NCBI RefSeq assembly: GCF_036057275.1
Contig: NZ_CP107945.1
Span: forward strand, 3,286,001 to 3,350,000
DNA from: Streptomyces sp. NBC_00390
Lineage (GTDB): Bacteria > Actinomycetota > Actinomycetes > Streptomycetales > Streptomycetaceae
Length of the DNA stretch: 64,000 nucleotides
Direction of reading: 5' to 3'
Part shown: one piece after another, positions 24,458 to 33,610 of the stretch
Numbering within the stretch: the stretch's first letter is position 1
Layout of the letters: the number at the start of each line of letters is the position of its first letter
The notes under the pieces: model-generated
Databases searched by the model: none
What the model saw: only the letters and a program-made list of their open reading frames with translations
Told to the model about the DNA's origin: nothing
Position numbers and translations under genes: made by a program

Positions 24458-25702
24458 GTGTCTGCTTTGAAAAAGACCGCGTTGACGGTCCTCGCCACTG
24501 CGTTGCTGCCCGCACTGACCGCCGCGCCCGCTTTCGCGGACACCCTGGACGACAAGCCGGACAAGAAACAGCCCAAACCCCCGGCGATCATGTCCACCGT
24601 CGGCGGTGCCCAACTCGGCAGGCCCGGAACCCAGGTCGACCTCGGCCCGGGCGCGCCCGTCCTGCCCAAGGACGTCAGCGGCCGGTCCTGGATCGTCGCC
24701 GACGCCGAGAGCGGCGATGTGCTCGCCGCGCACAACGCGCACTGGCGGCTGCCTCCGGCCTCGACCCTCAAGATGCTGTTCGCGGACACCGTGCTGCCCC
24801 GGCTGCCCAAGGAGACCGAGCACACGGTCACCGCGGAGGAGCTCGCCGAGGTGGGCGAGGGCAGCAGTCTGGTCGGCGTCAAGGAGGACCAGACCTACAC
24901 CGTCCACGACCTGTGGCTCGGCGTCTTCCTGCGGTCCGGCAACGACGCCGTCCATGTGCTGTCCGAGATGAACGGCGGCATCGACAAGACCGTCGAGGAC
25001 ATGCAGGAGCACGCGGACGAACTGCAGGCACTGGACACCGAGGTCGTCTCGCCCGACGGCTACGACGAGCCCGGCCAGGTCTCCTCGGCGTACGACCTGA
25101 CCCTGATCGCCCGCAGCGGCATGCAGAAGAAGGACTTCCGCGAGTACTGCTCAACTGTGCGCGCCGACTTCCCCGGTGAGGAGAAGGAGGGCAAGAAACG
25201 CGAGACGTTCGAGATCCAGAACACCAACCGCCTGCTCACCGGCGACTACGGCATCACCCCCTACAAGGGAATCGCCGGCGTCAAGAACGGCAACACCACG
25301 CACGCCGGGGCGACTTTCACCGGAGTCGCCGAGCGGGACGGCAGGGTGCTCCTCGTCACCGTCATGAACCCGGACTCCGGCGAGAGCCAGGCCGTCTACA
25401 AGGAGGCCAGCCGCCTGCTCGACTGGGGCTTCGAGGCGGCCGGGCACGTGGAGCCGATCGGTGAACTGGTACCGCCGAAGTCCGCGGACACATCGGCCTC
25501 GGGAGACGGGGACCGGGAGCCGGCCAACAACGGCAAGGGCGCACCCGCCAAGCCCACCGCCTCGGACAAGAGCGGGTCGGGCGGCATCGGGATCGCGCTG
25601 GGCGTCACGGGCGGGGTGCTGGTGCTGCTCGCGGGCGGGGCGTTCCTGGTCAACCGTCGCTGGCCGCTGCCCGACCTGGTGCGCCGCCTGCCCCGTCGCT
25701 GA
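24458..25702 (+). CDS. D-alanyl-D-alanine carboxypeptidase (penicillin-binding protein, S11)
   Basis: 414 residues. A signal peptide (1-27, ending PAFA) leads to the S11 domain: SxxK is ASTLK (Ser102, Lys105), SxN is RSGN (Ser160, Asn162), and the third motif reads KNG (276-278) in GVKNGNTTHAG where KTG is usual. A Pro/Ser/Asp linker and one C-terminal helix (about 381-402, GIGIALGVTGGVLVLLAGGA) with an Arg-rich tail anchor it. It trims the terminal D-Ala from peptidoglycan pentapeptides outside the cell. GTG 24458 is chosen to begin the signal peptide; it may be leaderless. The gene's last 53 bases overlap the end of the YihY gene on the other strand. Confidence 0.9.
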   Translation: MSALKKTALTVLATALLPALTAAPAFADTLDDKPDKKQPKPPAIMSTVGGAQLGRPGTQVDLGPGAPVLPKDVSGRSWIVADAESGDVLAAHNAHWRLPPASTLKMLFADTVLPRLPKETEHTVTAEELAEVGEGSSLVGVKEDQTYTVHDLWLGVFLRSGNDAVHVLSEMNGGIDKTVEDMQEHADELQALDTEVVSPDGYDEPGQVSSAYDLTLIARSGMQKKDFREYCSTVRADFPGEEKEGKKRETFEIQNTNRLLTGDYGITPYKGIAGVKNGNTTHAGATFTGVAERDGRVLLVTVMNPDSGESQAVYKEASRLLDWGFEAAGHVEPIGELVPPKSADTSASGDGDREPANNGKGAPAKPTASDKSGSGGIGIALGVTGGVLVLLAGGAFLVNRRWPLPDLVRRLPRR

Positions 25703-26567
25703 CGTCGCCGCCGTTGTCCTTGCTCTGCGTCGCCGTCCAGGCGGCGCAGTACAGCAGCAGCTTCGCCATGAAGTTGATCCACAGCAGCAGTGCGATGGGG
25801 ACACCGAAGGCGCCGTACATGCTGCGCCCCGCCACGCCCTTCATATAGCCGCCCAGCAGCATCTTGAGCAGTTCGAAGCCGACCGCGCCGATCAGCGCCG
25901 CCACGACCAGGCGGCGGCGCGGCGGCTGCACCCCGGGCAGCAGGGTCAGCACATAGAGCAGGATCAGGAAGCCGGCGAGGACCGCGATCGCGAGGCCCGC
26001 GATCTGGAGCAGCACACCGCCCCATCCGTCCCTGTCGATGCCGAGCCTGTCCGCTGTCCAGCCGACCGTCGTGGAACCCAGCGCGGACGCAGCGACCGAG
26101 GCGAGCCCCACCGCGCCGAGCCCCACCAGCACGCCCGCGTCCGTGAGCTTGCGGACGATCGGGTTGCCCTCGTCCACGTCGTCGAGCTCCCACACGGCAC
26201 GCAGACAGTCCCGCATCGAGCCGACCCAGCTGATACCGGTCAGCAGCAGCAGTACACCGGCCACGAACCCGATCGTGCCCGCGTTGGCGACCAGACCGTC
26301 GAGGTTGAGCTGGTCGGAGATGCCCGGCACCTGCTCGGACAGCTTGTTCTGCAGCTTGTCCAGCTGCTCCTTGCTGAGCAGGGCGGCGCCGACCGCCGCA
26401 CCGACCGCGATCAGCGGGAACAGCGCCAGGAAACTGAGAAAGGTGATCGCGGCGGCGAGGCGCGTCCAGTGCACCCGGTCGAGGGTCTCGTAGGAACGCC
26501 AGGCGTGGGTGCGCATCAGCCGGGCCATGAGCGGGCCGATGACGGGGAGCTTGGTCAGCCAGTCCAT
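25650..26567 (-). CDS. YihY/BrkB-family inner membrane protein
   Basis: 305 residues with six helices. Landmarks are HWTRLAAAITFLSFLALFPL near the start, GFVAGVLLLLTGISWVGSMR and YGAFGVPIALLLWINFMAKL near the end, all typical of the YihY/UPF0761 family. An N-terminal cytoplasmic segment (PVIGPLMARLMRTHAWRSY) precedes the first helix. Members are sometimes called ribonuclease BN in error; the transport role is not established. ATG 26567. The 3' end overlaps the convergent carboxypeptidase gene by 53 bases, so the two transcripts form an antisense pair. Confidence 0.9.
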   Translation of the reverse strand: MDWLTKLPVIGPLMARLMRTHAWRSYETLDRVHWTRLAAAITFLSFLALFPLIAVGAAVGAALLSKEQLDKLQNKLSEQVPGISDQLNLDGLVANAGTIGFVAGVLLLLTGISWVGSMRDCLRAVWELDDVDEGNPIVRKLTDAGVLVGLGAVGLASVAASALGSTTVGWTADRLGIDRDGWGGVLLQIAGLAIAVLAGFLILLYVLTLLPGVQPPRRRLVVAALIGAVGFELLKMLLGGYMKGVAGRSMYGAFGVPIALLLWINFMAKLLLYCAAWTATQSKDNGGDVSDGAGGAPGRAAASDG

Positions 26568-26622
26568 TCCGTACGCGTACCCGCTACGGCACGGTTCCGT
26601 CCGGCTGACGCGCCGGAGCGGC

Positions 26623-27204
26623 TCAGATGGTGGTGGCGGGCTCGTCGACCGGCGAGCCCTGGGCGGGGACACCCGGGATGCCGCCACCGAACGTGTACTC
26701 GTGAAGCTGGCGCCAGACGGAGTCCGCGCCCTGCTCGTACAGCGCGAAGGAGGAGCAGGTCCACTCCGCCGCGTAATCGGTCAGCTCCTCGTACGCCCGG
26801 TCCATCAGCTCGTCGGCGATGCCGTGCGCCACGGTCACATGCGGGTGGTACGGGAACTGCAGCTCGCGTGCCAGCGGCCCGGACGCGTCCCGCACCCGCT
26901 TCTGCAGCCAGGTGCATGCCGCGGCGCCCTCGACGACCCGGACGAAGACGACGGGCGACATCGGACGGAAGGTGCCCGTACCGGAGAGGCGCATGGGGAA
27001 CGGCCGGCCGGCCGCGGCGACCGCGGCCAGGTGGGCCTCGATCGCGGGCAGCCGGACGGAGTCGACCTCGGTGGGCGGCAGGAGGGTGACGTGGGTCGGA
27101 ATGCCGTGCGCGGCGGGATCCCCGAAGCCCGCGCGCTGCTGCTGGAGCAGGCTGCCGTAGGGCTCCGGGACCGCGATCGAAACGCCGAGCGTTACGGTCC
27201 CCAC
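26623..27204 (-). CDS. 2'-5' RNA ligase-family protein (2H phosphoesterase)
   Basis: 193 residues. Two HxT motifs, HVTLLPP (about residue 38) and HVTVAHG (about 122), form the active site of the 2H phosphoesterase fold. Members hydrolyse cyclic phosphodiesters or act on 2'-5' linked RNA; the substrate here is unknown. ATG 27204. It lies 55 bases upstream of YihY on the same strand, so they may share a transcript. Confidence 0.88.
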   Translation of the reverse strand: MGTVTLGVSIAVPEPYGSLLQQQRAGFGDPAAHGIPTHVTLLPPTEVDSVRLPAIEAHLAAVAAAGRPFPMRLSGTGTFRPMSPVVFVRVVEGAAACTWLQKRVRDASGPLARELQFPYHPHVTVAHGIADELMDRAYEELTDYAAEWTCSSFALYEQGADSVWRQLHEYTFGGGIPGVPAQGSPVDEPATTI

Positions 27205-27243
27205 GTCGTTCTCCTCAGTCTCGGTGCACAGCGGTGGTCAGGT

Positions 27244-27270
27244 GTACAGCCGCCAGTGTGGCGGCTGTAC
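27244..27270. terminator. 11-bp stem terminator of trpS
   Basis: GTACAGCCGCC, loop AGTGT, GGCGGCTGTAC, a perfect stem 93 bases past the trpS stop on the minus strand. Two copies of GTCCTTGGACC follow within 25 bases. Confidence 0.75.
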
Positions 27271-27362
27271 CGCCGGTTCGGCCAGAGTCCTTGGACCCGG
27301 TCCTTGGACCTGGCCGGTCGCCGGCCCTTGACGGGCCGGACTCCCCGGGTCTGCCGGCCGGA

Positions 27363-28376
27363 TCAGTGCTTGGCCGGCAGGAAGCCCACCCTCTCGTAGG
27401 CGGCGGCCAGCGTTTCCGCCGCCACCGCACGGGCCTTCTCCGCACCCTTGGCCAGGATCGAGTCCAGCGTCTCGGTGTCGTCCAAGTATTCCTGCGTCCG
27501 GGTCCGGAACGGAGTGACGAACTCCACCATCACGTCCGCGAGGTCGGTCTTGAGCGCACCGTAGCCCTTGCCCTCGTACTTCTGCTCCAGATCGGCGATG
27601 GGCGTACCCGTGAGGGTGGAGTAGATGGTGAGGAGGTTGCTGATGCCGGGCTTCTCCACCGCGTCGTAGCGGATCACGGTGTCGGTGTCGGTGACCGCGC
27701 TCTTGACCTTCTTCGCAGTGGTCTTCGGCTCGTCGAGCAGGTTGATCAGGCCCTTCGGCGACGAGGCCGACTTGCTCATCTTGATCGCCGGGTCCTGGAG
27801 GTCGTAGATCTTCGCGACCTCCTTGACGATGTGCGGGGCCGGGACGTTGAACGTCTCGCCGAAGCGGCCGTTGAAGCGCTCGGCGAGGTCCCGGGTGAGC
27901 TCGACGTGCTGGCGCTGGTCCTCGCCGACCGGCACGGCGTCCGCCTGGTACAGCAGGATGTCCGCGACCTGCAGGATCGGGTACGTGAACAGGCCGACGG
28001 TGGACCGGTCCGCGCCCTGCTTGGCGGACTTGTCCTTGAACTGCGTCATCCGGGAGGCCTCGCCGAAGCCGGTGAGGCAGTTCATGACCCAGCCGAGCTG
28101 CGCGTGCTCGGGGACGTGGCTCTGGATGAAGAGGGTGCAGCGGTCGGGGTCGAGACCGGCGGCGAGCAGCTGGGCTGCGGCGAGCCGGGTGTTGGCGCGC
28201 AGCTCGGCGGGATCCTGCGGCACGGTGATCGCGTGCAGGTCCACCACCATGTAGAACGCGTCGTGGGTCTCTTGCAGCGCCACGTACTGGCGGATGGCAC
28301 CGAGGTAGTTCCCGAGGTGGAACGAGCCGGCGGTGGGCTGAATACCGGAGAGCGCGCGGGGTCGGTCTGAGGCCAT
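27363..28376 (-). CDS. trpS: Tryptophanyl-tRNA synthetase
   Basis: 337 residues, usual length for a class I TrpRS. The HIGH-type motif is [11 protein letters not shown] (residues 17-27), the Trp-site block is [20 protein letters not shown] with [19 protein letters not shown], and the KMSKS loop is present as KMSKSAS near 198. It charges tRNA-Trp in the cytoplasm. ATG 28376 fits the family start. The start codon's CATG is shared with an in-frame ATG of the divergent sigma gene, which I do not use. I cannot tell from this window whether it is the housekeeping or an inducible indolmycin-resistant form. Confidence 0.95.
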   Translation of the reverse strand: MASDRPRALSGIQPTAGSFHLGNYLGAIRQYVALQETHDAFYMVVDLHAITVPQDPAELRANTRLAAAQLLAAGLDPDRCTLFIQSHVPEHAQLGWVMNCLTGFGEASRMTQFKDKSAKQGADRSTVGLFTYPILQVADILLYQADAVPVGEDQRQHVELTRDLAERFNGRFGETFNVPAPHIVKEVAKIYDLQDPAIKMSKSASSPKGLINLLDEPKTTAKKVKSAVTDTDTVIRYDAVEKPGISNLLTIYSTLTGTPIADLEQKYEGKGYGALKTDLADVMVEFVTPFRTRTQEYLDDTETLDSILAKGAEKARAVAAETLAAAYERVGFLPAKH

Positions 28377-28422
28377 GTCCCTCATTCTCTCAGGTGTGGA
28401 ACCGATTCCCGGCCGCCGGTGT

Positions 28423-29073
28423 ATGAAAGGCGTGAGGACGCGGGAGCGGAGCCCGGAGGGGACCCGGGAGGGGGGTCGTCGCATCGTCGCCGACGAGGAT
28501 GCGGTCATCGCCCGCGTGCGCGCCGGGGAGCCGGAGGCGTACGCGGAGCTGGTCCGCGCCCATACGGCGGTGGCGCTGCGGGCGGCCGTGGCCTTCGGGG
28601 CCGGCGCTGATGCGGAGGACGTGGTGCAGAGCGCCTTCCTCAAGGCGTACCAGGCGCTGGGGCGATTCCAGGACGGTGCCGCCTTCCGGCCCTGGCTGCT
28701 GCGGATCGTCGCGAACGAGACGAGGAACACAGTGCGCTCGGCGGTGCGGCTGCGGGCACTCGCCGGGCGGGAGGCGCTCATGCTCGGCTCAGAGCCGCTC
28801 ATACCGGAGTCCGCGGATCCGGCGCTGGCGGCGATGGCCGGAGAGCGGCGCGGGCTGCTGCTCGCCGCACTGGACGAGCTGAGCGAGGAGCAGCGGCAGG
28901 TGGTCACCTACCGCTATCTGCTGGAGATGGACGAGGCGGAAACGGCCGAGGCGCTTGGCTGCCCGCGCGGCACGGTGAAATCACGACTGAACCGCGCACT
29001 GGCGAAGCTGGGGCGGCTCATAGGGGCTCAGGGGGCGCAGGAAGGACAGGAGGGAGGTGAGGAGCGTGGATGA
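28423..29073 (+). CDS. ECF-family sigma factor
   Basis: 216 residues. Region 2 contains [40 protein letters not shown] and [20 protein letters not shown]; region 4 contains [20 protein letters not shown] and [18 protein letters not shown]. The start is unsure: ATG 28423 or GTG 28432, neither with a clear ribosome site, so the mRNA may be leaderless. It diverges from trpS and its 3' end overlaps the next gene by 8 bases, which is the arrangement of a sigma factor with its regulator. Regulon unknown. Confidence 0.85.
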   Translation: MKGVRTRERSPEGTREGGRRIVADEDAVIARVRAGEPEAYAELVRAHTAVALRAAVAFGAGADAEDVVQSAFLKAYQALGRFQDGAAFRPWLLRIVANETRNTVRSAVRLRALAGREALMLGSEPLIPESADPALAAMAGERRGLLLAALDELSEEQRQVVTYRYLLEMDEAETAEALGCPRGTVKSRLNRALAKLGRLIGAQGAQEGQEGGEERG

Positions 29074-29944
29074 CGAGGACGAGCGGTCCGGGGAGCAGGG
29101 CGCGGACCGGGAACGGAACCTGGACCTGGACCTGGAGGCACTGGCCGAGGAGCTGCGCGGGCTGGGGCGCGGGATCAGGATCCCGGACGTGGACGGCGAG
29201 ACGATGGCGGAGCGGGTGCTGGCACAGCTCCTTGCCGACGCTGTACCGGCACCGGCGCCGCCCCCGAGCCGTTTCGGCCGGCTGCGGGGCTGGGTACGCA
29301 GGCGCCGGCGGGCGCTGACCGTCGGCCTGTCCGGGGTGCTAATAGTGCTGGCGCTCACCCCGCCGGTGCGGGCGGCGGTGGCGGACTGGTTCGGCTTCGG
29401 CGGGGTCGAGGTGCGGTACGACCCGTCGGCGCCGCCGCGGGCGGACGCGCCGGTGCCGTGGTGCCGTGCCCCGGTTCCGCTCGCGGAGGCGGAGCGGCGG
29501 ACGGGCATCAGGCCGCGGGTGCCGGGCGCGCTCGGTGCGCCGGAAGCGGTCTCGGTGACCAAGGGGCCGGGCGGCCGTGCGGTGGTGAGCCTGTGCTGGC
29601 GCGAGGGCGGCCGTACGGTACGGCTGGACGAGTTCGGCGCGCGGCTCGACCTGGGCTTCGTCAAGCAGGCGCGGATCATGCCCGAGCCGGTGACGCTGGA
29701 CGGCGGGGGCGAGGCGGGGACCGGAGGCAGGGGCGGGGCGGAGGACAGGACCGCGCTGTGGTTCGCCGAGCCGCATCTGCTGCGCTTCGGGATGACGGAC
29801 GCCCGGGGCGGGGAATGGGTGCACGCCGAGCGCACGGCAGGCCCGACGCTGCTGTGGACGACGCGGGACGGCGGGACGACGCTGCGGCTCGAGGGTGTGG
29901 CCTCGCTGGAGCGGGCCACGGAGATCGCCGTTTCGACTCCCTGA
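29066..29944 (+). CDS. Probable transmembrane anti-sigma factor
   Basis: 292 residues. A charged cytoplasmic part (1-80, with LDLDLEALAEELRGLGRGIR) is followed by one helix (about 87-103, ALTVGLSGVLIVLALTPPVR) and an outer domain of about 180 residues with FGFGGVEVRYDPSAP, PVPWCRAPVPLAEA and GRAVVSLCWREGGRTVRLDE. Its reading frame overlaps the sigma gene by 8 bases, so coupling is expected. GTG 29066 has GGAGG eight bases ahead; GTG 29057 is the alternative. No zinc motif is visible. The outer domain resembles DUF4367-type sensors but I would not assign it firmly. Confidence 0.75.
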   Translation: MDDEDERSGEQGADRERNLDLDLEALAEELRGLGRGIRIPDVDGETMAERVLAQLLADAVPAPAPPPSRFGRLRGWVRRRRRALTVGLSGVLIVLALTPPVRAAVADWFGFGGVEVRYDPSAPPRADAPVPWCRAPVPLAEAERRTGIRPRVPGALGAPEAVSVTKGPGGRAVVSLCWREGGRTVRLDEFGARLDLGFVKQARIMPEPVTLDGGGEAGTGGRGGAEDRTALWFAEPHLLRFGMTDARGGEWVHAERTAGPTLLWTTRDGGTTLRLEGVASLERATEIAVSTP

Positions 29945-30040
29945 AAAATCCTCTCGCGCGGGCGGAACCTGAAGCGGTCCGGCGGTGTACCAGTGATGAC
30001 GCGGTGCGGAGGGCCCGTACCGGCGTCGGCTGGGGGACGC

Positions 30041-30787
30041 ATGCGACTGCTACGACTGCTGCGACGGCTTGCCGCACTGGCGACGGTCCTCGCACTGACC
30101 TGGTTCTTCGCGCCGAGCGCCGTGGCCGGAGGGCCGACGAGCGTGCTGATCACCTCTCCGCAGAGCGAAGAGGCAGCGGCGCTGTACTACGCGAACGAGG
30201 ACTACGGATCACTTCAGGCGCTGCTCGGCGTCGATGGAGGCCGGCAGCCCGGCGCAGGCCGCTCGGAGCGCCCGCCGTCGCTGGAGGAGGCGGCGGGGAT
30301 GCGCGCGCTCAATGTGGTGTGGATGGTCCACGACATACAGCCCTGGCGGCTGGACCAGGTGTACGTGGGCAAGAACGCGGACCGGCCCATATGGATCCAC
30401 ACCTCGCTGGACGCGGAGACGCAGCAGGGCACCTGGCACAAGGCGGCCACTCCGAGGGTGCTGTACGAGCTGCTCGCGAAGCTGGGTGTGCTGGGCAGGA
30501 CCGTCTACGACAGCGACGGATCGAATCTCCCGCCGGAGCCCGACCCGGCCCAGGGCGCCGGCGCCGCCGCGCAGCCCGCGGCCGAGGAGCCGGCTCCGGC
30601 CGGGCGCGAGGACACAGCCGGCGCGGGGGCGGCCGGCTGGTGGTGGGCGATACCGGCGCTGGCGGTCGGCGCGGCGCTGGGTCTGGCGCTGCGCCCGGCG
30701 CCGGCCGCCCGGCTGTCGCATCTGCTGCCCGGCCGGCGCGGCAGTGAGCACGAGAGCGGGCCACGCCGGCAGTTGATCGACAGCTGA
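30041..30787 (+). CDS. Secreted or membrane-anchored protein of the sigma operon
   Basis: 248 residues. A signal peptide with twin Arg pairs (MRLLRLLRRLAALATVLALT) is cleaved near SAVAGG. The outer domain includes TSVLITSPQSEEAAALYY and WMVHDIQPWRLDQVYVGKN, then an Ala/Pro/Glu linker, one helix (about 200-218) and a short basic tail with RLSHLLPGRRG. GGGGGA lies ahead of ATG 30041; upstream in-frame starts at 29993 are less likely. It lies 96 bases past the anti-sigma gene and may belong to the same unit. Function unknown. Confidence 0.78.
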   Translation: MRLLRLLRRLAALATVLALTWFFAPSAVAGGPTSVLITSPQSEEAAALYYANEDYGSLQALLGVDGGRQPGAGRSERPPSLEEAAGMRALNVVWMVHDIQPWRLDQVYVGKNADRPIWIHTSLDAETQQGTWHKAATPRVLYELLAKLGVLGRTVYDSDGSNLPPEPDPAQGAGAAAQPAAEEPAPAGREDTAGAGAAGWWWAIPALAVGAALGLALRPAPAARLSHLLPGRRGSEHESGPRRQLIDS

Positions 30788-30807
30788 CCGGAAGCGGGGC
30801 CGTGCGG

Positions 30808-30838
30808 CGCAGCGCCCTGTGACCGACAGGGCGCTGCG
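30808..30838. terminator. Bidirectional terminator, 13-bp stem
   Basis: CGCAGCGCCCTGT, loop GACCG, ACAGGGCGCTGCG. It lies between the sigma operon and glyA, which converge here. Confidence 0.85.
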
Positions 30839-30845
30839 GGCCGGA

Positions 30846-32114
30846 TCAGATGGTCAGGCCGGGTGCCGGGTAGGCGGCCATCAGTTCGGCGACCTCGGCG
30901 CGAACGGTGGTCAGCGTCTCCTCGTCCCCTGCGCCTGCGGCCGTCACGCCCCGGTCGATCCACTCCGCGACAGCGGCCATGTGCTCGGTGCCGAGGCCGC
31001 GGGAGGTGAGGGAGGGGGTGCCGATCCGGATGCCGGAGGGGTCGAACGGCTTCCTCGGGTCGTAGGGGACGGTGTTGTAGTTCACGACGATCCCCGCCCG
31101 GTCGAGGGCCTTGGCCGCCACCTTGCCGGGCACTTCCTTGGGGGTGAGGTCCATCAGGATCAGGTGGTTGTCGGTGCCGCCGGAGACGAGGTCGAAGCCG
31201 CGGGCGAGCAGTTCGTCCGCGAGTGCTCTGGCGTTGGCGACGACCGACTGCGCGTAGTCGCGGAAGGAGGGCTGGGCCGCCTCGTGGAGGGCGACGGCGA
31301 TCGCGGCGGTGGTCTGGTTGTGCGGGCCGCCCTGGAGACCGGGGAAGACCGCCTTGTCGATGGCCTTGGCGTGCTCCTCTCGGGACATCAGCATCGCGCC
31401 GCGCGGCCCGCGCAGGGTCTTGTGGGTGGTGGTGGAGATGACGTCGGCGTGCGGCACGGGCGAGGGGTGGGCGCCGCCGGCGATCAGGCCGGCGATATGG
31501 GCGACATCGGCGACCAGGACCGCGCCGCACTCGCGGGCGATCTCCGCGAAGGCCGCGAAGTCGATGGTCCGGGGCAGCGCGGTGCCGCCGCAGAAGATGA
31601 CCTTGGGGCGCTCCTTGAGGGCCAGTTCGCGCACCTCGTCGAAGTCGACGAGGCCGGTGTCCTGGCGTACGCCGTACTGGACACCGCGGAACCACGTGCC
31701 GGTGGCGGAGACGCCCCAGCCGTGGGTGAGGTGGCCGCCCATGGGCAGCGCCATGCCCATCACGGTCTCGCCGGGCTCGGCGAAGGCCAGGTAGACGGCG
31801 AGGTTGGCCGGGGAGCCTGAGTAGGGCTGGACGTTGGCGTGCTCGACCCCGAAGAGTGCCATGGCTCGGGCGACGGCGAGCCGCTCGACCTGGTCGATGT
31901 TCTGCTGGCCCTCGTAGTAGCGGCGGCCCGGGTAGCCCTCGCTGTACTTGTTCTGCAGCACCGTGCCGGAGGCCTCCAGCACGGCCCGGGAGGCGTAGTT
32001 CTCGCTGGGAATGAGCCGCAGGGTGTCGGCCTGGAGCTGCTCCTCGGCGGCGACGAGGGCGGCGAGCTCGGGGTCGGTCGCGGTGAGTGCGGGATGCGAA
32101 AGGGGAAGGGTCAT
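30846..32114 (-). CDS. glyA: Serine hydroxymethyltransferase
   Basis: 422 residues. LRLIPSENYASRAVLEASGT and QNKYSEGYPGRRYYEGQQN mark the N-terminus; the PLP lysine is in ISTTTHKTLRGPRGAM; NVQPYSGSPANLAVY and VADVAHIAGLIAGG are also present. It converts serine and tetrahydrofolate to glycine and methylene-tetrahydrofolate in the cytoplasm. One difference from most members is GTALPRTIDF, where the usual reading is G-x-S-A-Y-P-R. ATG 32114 has GGAGGA ahead. I looked for a glycine or folate riboswitch upstream and saw none. It diverges from the ornithine aminotransferase gene over 252 bases. Confidence 0.95.
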   Translation of the reverse strand: MTLPLSHPALTATDPELAALVAAEEQLQADTLRLIPSENYASRAVLEASGTVLQNKYSEGYPGRRYYEGQQNIDQVERLAVARAMALFGVEHANVQPYSGSPANLAVYLAFAEPGETVMGMALPMGGHLTHGWGVSATGTWFRGVQYGVRQDTGLVDFDEVRELALKERPKVIFCGGTALPRTIDFAAFAEIARECGAVLVADVAHIAGLIAGGAHPSPVPHADVISTTTHKTLRGPRGAMLMSREEHAKAIDKAVFPGLQGGPHNQTTAAIAVALHEAAQPSFRDYAQSVVANARALADELLARGFDLVSGGTDNHLILMDLTPKEVPGKVAAKALDRAGIVVNYNTVPYDPRKPFDPSGIRIGTPSLTSRGLGTEHMAAVAEWIDRGVTAAGAGDEETLTTVRAEVAELMAAYPAPGLTI

Positions 32115-32366
32115 GGGTGTCCTCCGGGGCGATCCGATGGGTGCCGGTCGTGGTCCCGGGGTGCCCAGGCGGGCGGCACCTCGCGTCTTTGCCCTCACAC
32201 GGCTCCCTCGAGGTCACTTCCCCGTACGCCAGTCGCCGTGCGCACGGCTCACACTATCGGCCGCGCCGGGCGCGAGGTTTCTCTTTCCACAGTCCGCGCG
32301 ACGATAGAAACAGGGGCACCACCCCGCCCCCACGCCGGATGGGCCGTCCCGACGATCGGAGAACCC

Positions 32367-33575
32367 GTGTCGACCACGACGACATCTGCCATCGCCTCCG
32401 CGGAGGCACACAGCGCGCACAACTACCATCCCCTGCCGGTCGTCATCGCCTCGGCGGACGGCGCGTGGATGACCGATGTCGAAGGGCGCCGCTATCTCGA
32501 CATGCTGGCGGGGTACTCGGCGCTCAACTTCGGCCATGGCAACCGCCGGCTGATCGATGCCGCCAAGACGCAGCTGGACCGGGTGACCCTCACCTCCCGT
32601 GCCTTCCATCACGACCGGTTCGCGGACTTCTGCACGCAGCTCGCGGCGCTGTGCGGCATGGAGATGGTGCTGCCGATGAACACCGGGGCGGAGGCGGTCG
32701 AGACCGCCGTGAAGACCGCCCGGAAGTGGGGCTACCGGGTCAAGGGCGTACCGCAGGGCCAGGCGAAGATCATCGTCGCGGGCAACAACTTCCACGGCCG
32801 TACGATCACGCTCATCAGCTTCTCGACCGATCACGAGGCACGGGCGGACTTCGGCCCGTACACGCCCGGCTTCGAGATCGTGCCGTACGGCGACCTGACC
32901 GCGCTCGAGACGGCCATGTCGGCGAACACGGTGGCCGTGCTGCTGGAGCCGATCCAGGGCGAGGCGGGCGTCCTGGTGCCGCCCGCCGGATATCTGACGG
33001 GCGTGCGCAGGATCACCCACGAGCGCAACGTGCTCTTCATCGCGGACGAGATCCAGTCGGGGCTGGGCCGGACCGGGAAGACGTTCGCCTGTGAACACGA
33101 AGGTGTCGTGCCGGACATGTACGTGCTGGGCAAGGCGCTGGGCGGCGGTGTGGTCCCGGTGTCGGCGGTCGTCTCGTCCGCCGATGTCCTCGGGGTCTAC
33201 AGGCCCGGTGAGCACGGCTCGACGTTCGGCGGCAATCCGCTGGCGTGCGCGGTCGCGCTGGAGGTGATCGCGATGCTGCGCACGGGCGAGTTCCAGCAGC
33301 GTGCCACCGAGCTGGGCGAGCATCTGCACCATGAGCTGGGTCTGCTGACGGGCACCGGCGACGTGGAGGCGGTGCGCGGCCGCGGGCTGTGGGCGGGCGT
33401 CGACATCGCGCCGAGCCGGGGCACCGGCCGGGAGATCTCGGAGAAGCTGCTGGACCGCGGTGTCCTGGTCAAGGACACCCACGGCTCCACCATCCGGATC
33501 GCCCCGCCGCTGGTCATCGGGAAGGAGGACCTGGACTGGGGGCTGGACCAGCTCAGGGCCGTGCTGGCCGGCTGA
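32367..33575 (+). CDS. rocD: Ornithine aminotransferase
   Basis: 402 residues, class III aminotransferase. NYHPLPVVIASADGAWMTDV and LAGYSALNFGHGNRRL are typical of ornithine--oxo-acid transaminases; the PLP lysine is in MYVLGKALGGGVVPVSAV, with IADEIQSGLGRTGK ahead of it. It turns ornithine into glutamate semialdehyde in arginine breakdown. GTG 32367 has CGGAGA six bases ahead. Its usual partner, a dimethylarginine or arginine hydrolase gene, is not adjacent here. It converges with the YgiC-like gene 35 bases on. Confidence 0.9.
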   Translation: MSTTTTSAIASAEAHSAHNYHPLPVVIASADGAWMTDVEGRRYLDMLAGYSALNFGHGNRRLIDAAKTQLDRVTLTSRAFHHDRFADFCTQLAALCGMEMVLPMNTGAEAVETAVKTARKWGYRVKGVPQGQAKIIVAGNNFHGRTITLISFSTDHEARADFGPYTPGFEIVPYGDLTALETAMSANTVAVLLEPIQGEAGVLVPPAGYLTGVRRITHERNVLFIADEIQSGLGRTGKTFACEHEGVVPDMYVLGKALGGGVVPVSAVVSSADVLGVYRPGEHGSTFGGNPLACAVALEVIAMLRTGEFQQRATELGEHLHHELGLLTGTGDVEAVRGRGLWAGVDIAPSRGTGREISEKLLDRGVLVKDTHGSTIRIAPPLVIGKEDLDWGLDQLRAVLAG

Positions 33576-33610
33576 GCCGCTTGCCGCGGACCGTCGCCCG
33601 GATCAGGGGC

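Noticed and set aside
32115..32366. A glycine or tetrahydrofolate riboswitch upstream of glyA
   Set aside because: I looked for the conserved core sequences and paired elements and did not see them; the leader looks ordinary.
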